6,203 nucleotides of DNA from the NCBI GenBank assembly GCA_030043285.1, contig JASHXZ010000515.1, positions 1 to 6,203 on the forward strand. The letters run 5' to 3'. The notes beneath the pieces are model-generated. The model searched no databases and was not told the DNA's origin. It saw only the letters and a program-made list of their open reading frames with translations. Source of the stretch: Xanthobacteraceae bacterium (GTDB taxonomy: Bacteria; Pseudomonadota; Alphaproteobacteria; Rhizobiales; Xanthobacteraceae). The translations under genes were made by a program, and so were the position numbers. Shown here one piece after another: positions 5,471 through 6,203 of this stretch. Position 1 is the stretch's first letter. Every line of letters begins with the position of its first letter.

Positions 5471-6203
5471 GCGCCAGCCACCGCCGCCGTTCACATAGAC
5501 CGTATCGGCGGTCATGAACGGGCAGGCGTCGGAGCACATGAACAGCACCAGTTCGCCGATTTCCTCCGGTTCGCCGAAGCGGCCCATCGGCACGTCCTCG
5601 AGAAAGCGCTTGACCAGTTCGGGCGAGGACTGCGCCGCCGCCTGGAACGGCGTCTGGACCGGGCCGGGCGAGATCGACAGCGCGCGGATGCCGGAATTGG
5701 CATATTCGCGCGCCACGCCCATGGTCATCGATACCACTGCGCCCTTGGCGGCGGCGTAATGGATCGAGGAGCCGGGGCCGCCGCGGCGGTGCGCCATGCT
5801 CGCCATGTTGACGATGACGCCGTGCTTCTGCGCCAGAAAATACGGCAGCACCGCCTGCATGGCGTAGAGCGTGCCGTTGACGTTGAGCGCGAAGGTCTTC
5901 TCCAGAAGCGCGTCGTCGATCTCCAGAAATTTGGCGCGGCGGATGGCGGCGCCCGCCGAGTTGAACAAAAATTGCACGCTGCCGAACGCGGCGAGCGCGC
6001 GCTCGACCATGGCGTTGACCGCCTTGCGCGAGGTGACGTCGACGGCAAGCGCCAGCGCCTGGCTGCCCTTGCCGTTGACCTCGCTCGCGGTCGCCTGCGC
6101 GCCGGCTTCGTTGATGTCGGCGCAGACCACGTTGGCGCCTTCGCGGGCGAAAATCAGCGCAGTGGCGCGGCCGATGCCGCTCGCGGCGCCGGTGATGATG
6201 ATG
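5468..6203 (-). CDS. Short-chain dehydrogenase/reductase (classical SDR), 5' end cut by window edge
   Basis: This is a cytoplasmic NAD(P)-dependent oxidoreductase with 244 visible residues. The frame runs off the right edge and only about 5-12 N-terminal residues should be missing, since the view opens in the first beta strand (IIITG). Counting visible residues: cofactor motif TGAASGIG at 4-11; Asp29 at the end of the second strand (VVCAD), which favours NAD(H) over NADP(H); NSAG at 81-84 in place of NNAG; and the catalytic tetrad Asn107, Ser135, Tyr149 and Lys153 (YAAAK). SPGPVQTPF at 178-186 and VNGGGGWR at the C-terminus are also typical. The Ser-to-Tyr distance is 14, one more than in FabG, with a Gly/Arg-rich loop between. 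The fold and chemistry are secure. The substrate is not: FabG-like, sugar and steroid dehydrogenases all share these motifs. A GTG at 6130 lies inside the cofactor domain and is not the real start. Confidence 0.94.
   Translation of the reverse strand, partial: IIITGAASGIGRATALIFAREGANVVCADINEAGAQATASEVNGKGSQALALAVDVTSRKAVNAMVERALAAFGSVQFLFNSAGAAIRRAKFLEIDDALLEKTFALNVNGTLYAMQAVLPYFLAQKHGVIVNMASMAHRRGGPGSSIHYAAAKGAVVSMTMGVAREYANSGIRALSISPGPVQTPFQAAAQSSPELVKRFLEDVPMGRFGEPEEIGELVLFMCSDACPFMTADTVYVNGGGGWR

Noticed and set aside
4632..5498. A 288-codon plus-strand open frame overlapping the EamA gene
   Set aside because: It is an out-of-frame reading of the EamA gene, very Arg-rich with no transmembrane pattern, whereas the chosen frame gives a complete EamA protein.

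Overview
This GC-rich window carries ordinary-looking bacterial chromosomal genes. High GC, strong G/C third-position bias (long spurious antisense reading frames lie over real genes) and the protein types fit an alphaproteobacterium, plausibly Hyphomicrobiales (Bradyrhizobium/Xanthobacteraceae-like). That placement is an inference from style; no rRNA or other marker gene is present. I see no tRNA, rRNA, CRISPR array, insertion sequence, phage gene or transfer border.

Layout. Three genes lie on the minus strand and are read right to left: a cation diffusion facilitator (CDF) metal exporter (4440-3073), a small exported Gly/His-rich protein (2857-2378) and aminopeptidase N (2158 down through the left edge, 3' end missing). 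Gaps of 215 and 219 bp separate them, so they need not form one operon. The gaps hold a 9-bp direct repeat, a strong hairpin after the His-rich gene, a 23-bp dyad and two mutually exclusive hairpins upstream of pepN. A 132-bp divergent region with a tandem heptamer separates the CDF gene from a plus-strand EamA/DMT-family transporter (4573-5466). That gene meets a short-chain dehydrogenase (5468 to the right edge, minus strand, N-terminal tip missing) tail to tail, with one base between the stop codons.

How the genes may work together. The CDF protein should move a divalent metal, most likely Zn2+, out of the cytoplasm. The neighbouring exported protein has 26 histidines in 66 residues and could bind metal in the periplasm. 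PepN is itself a zinc enzyme. A metal-handling link between the first two is a reasonable hypothesis; the link to pepN is weaker. The EamA transporter and the dehydrogenase show no evident link to metals.

The most unusual item is the CDF protein. It is 455 residues, against about 300 for FieF/YiiP, because the cytoplasmic C-terminal domain appears three times in tandem. Metal ligands are lost in copy 1, partly substituted in copy 2 and complete in copy 3.
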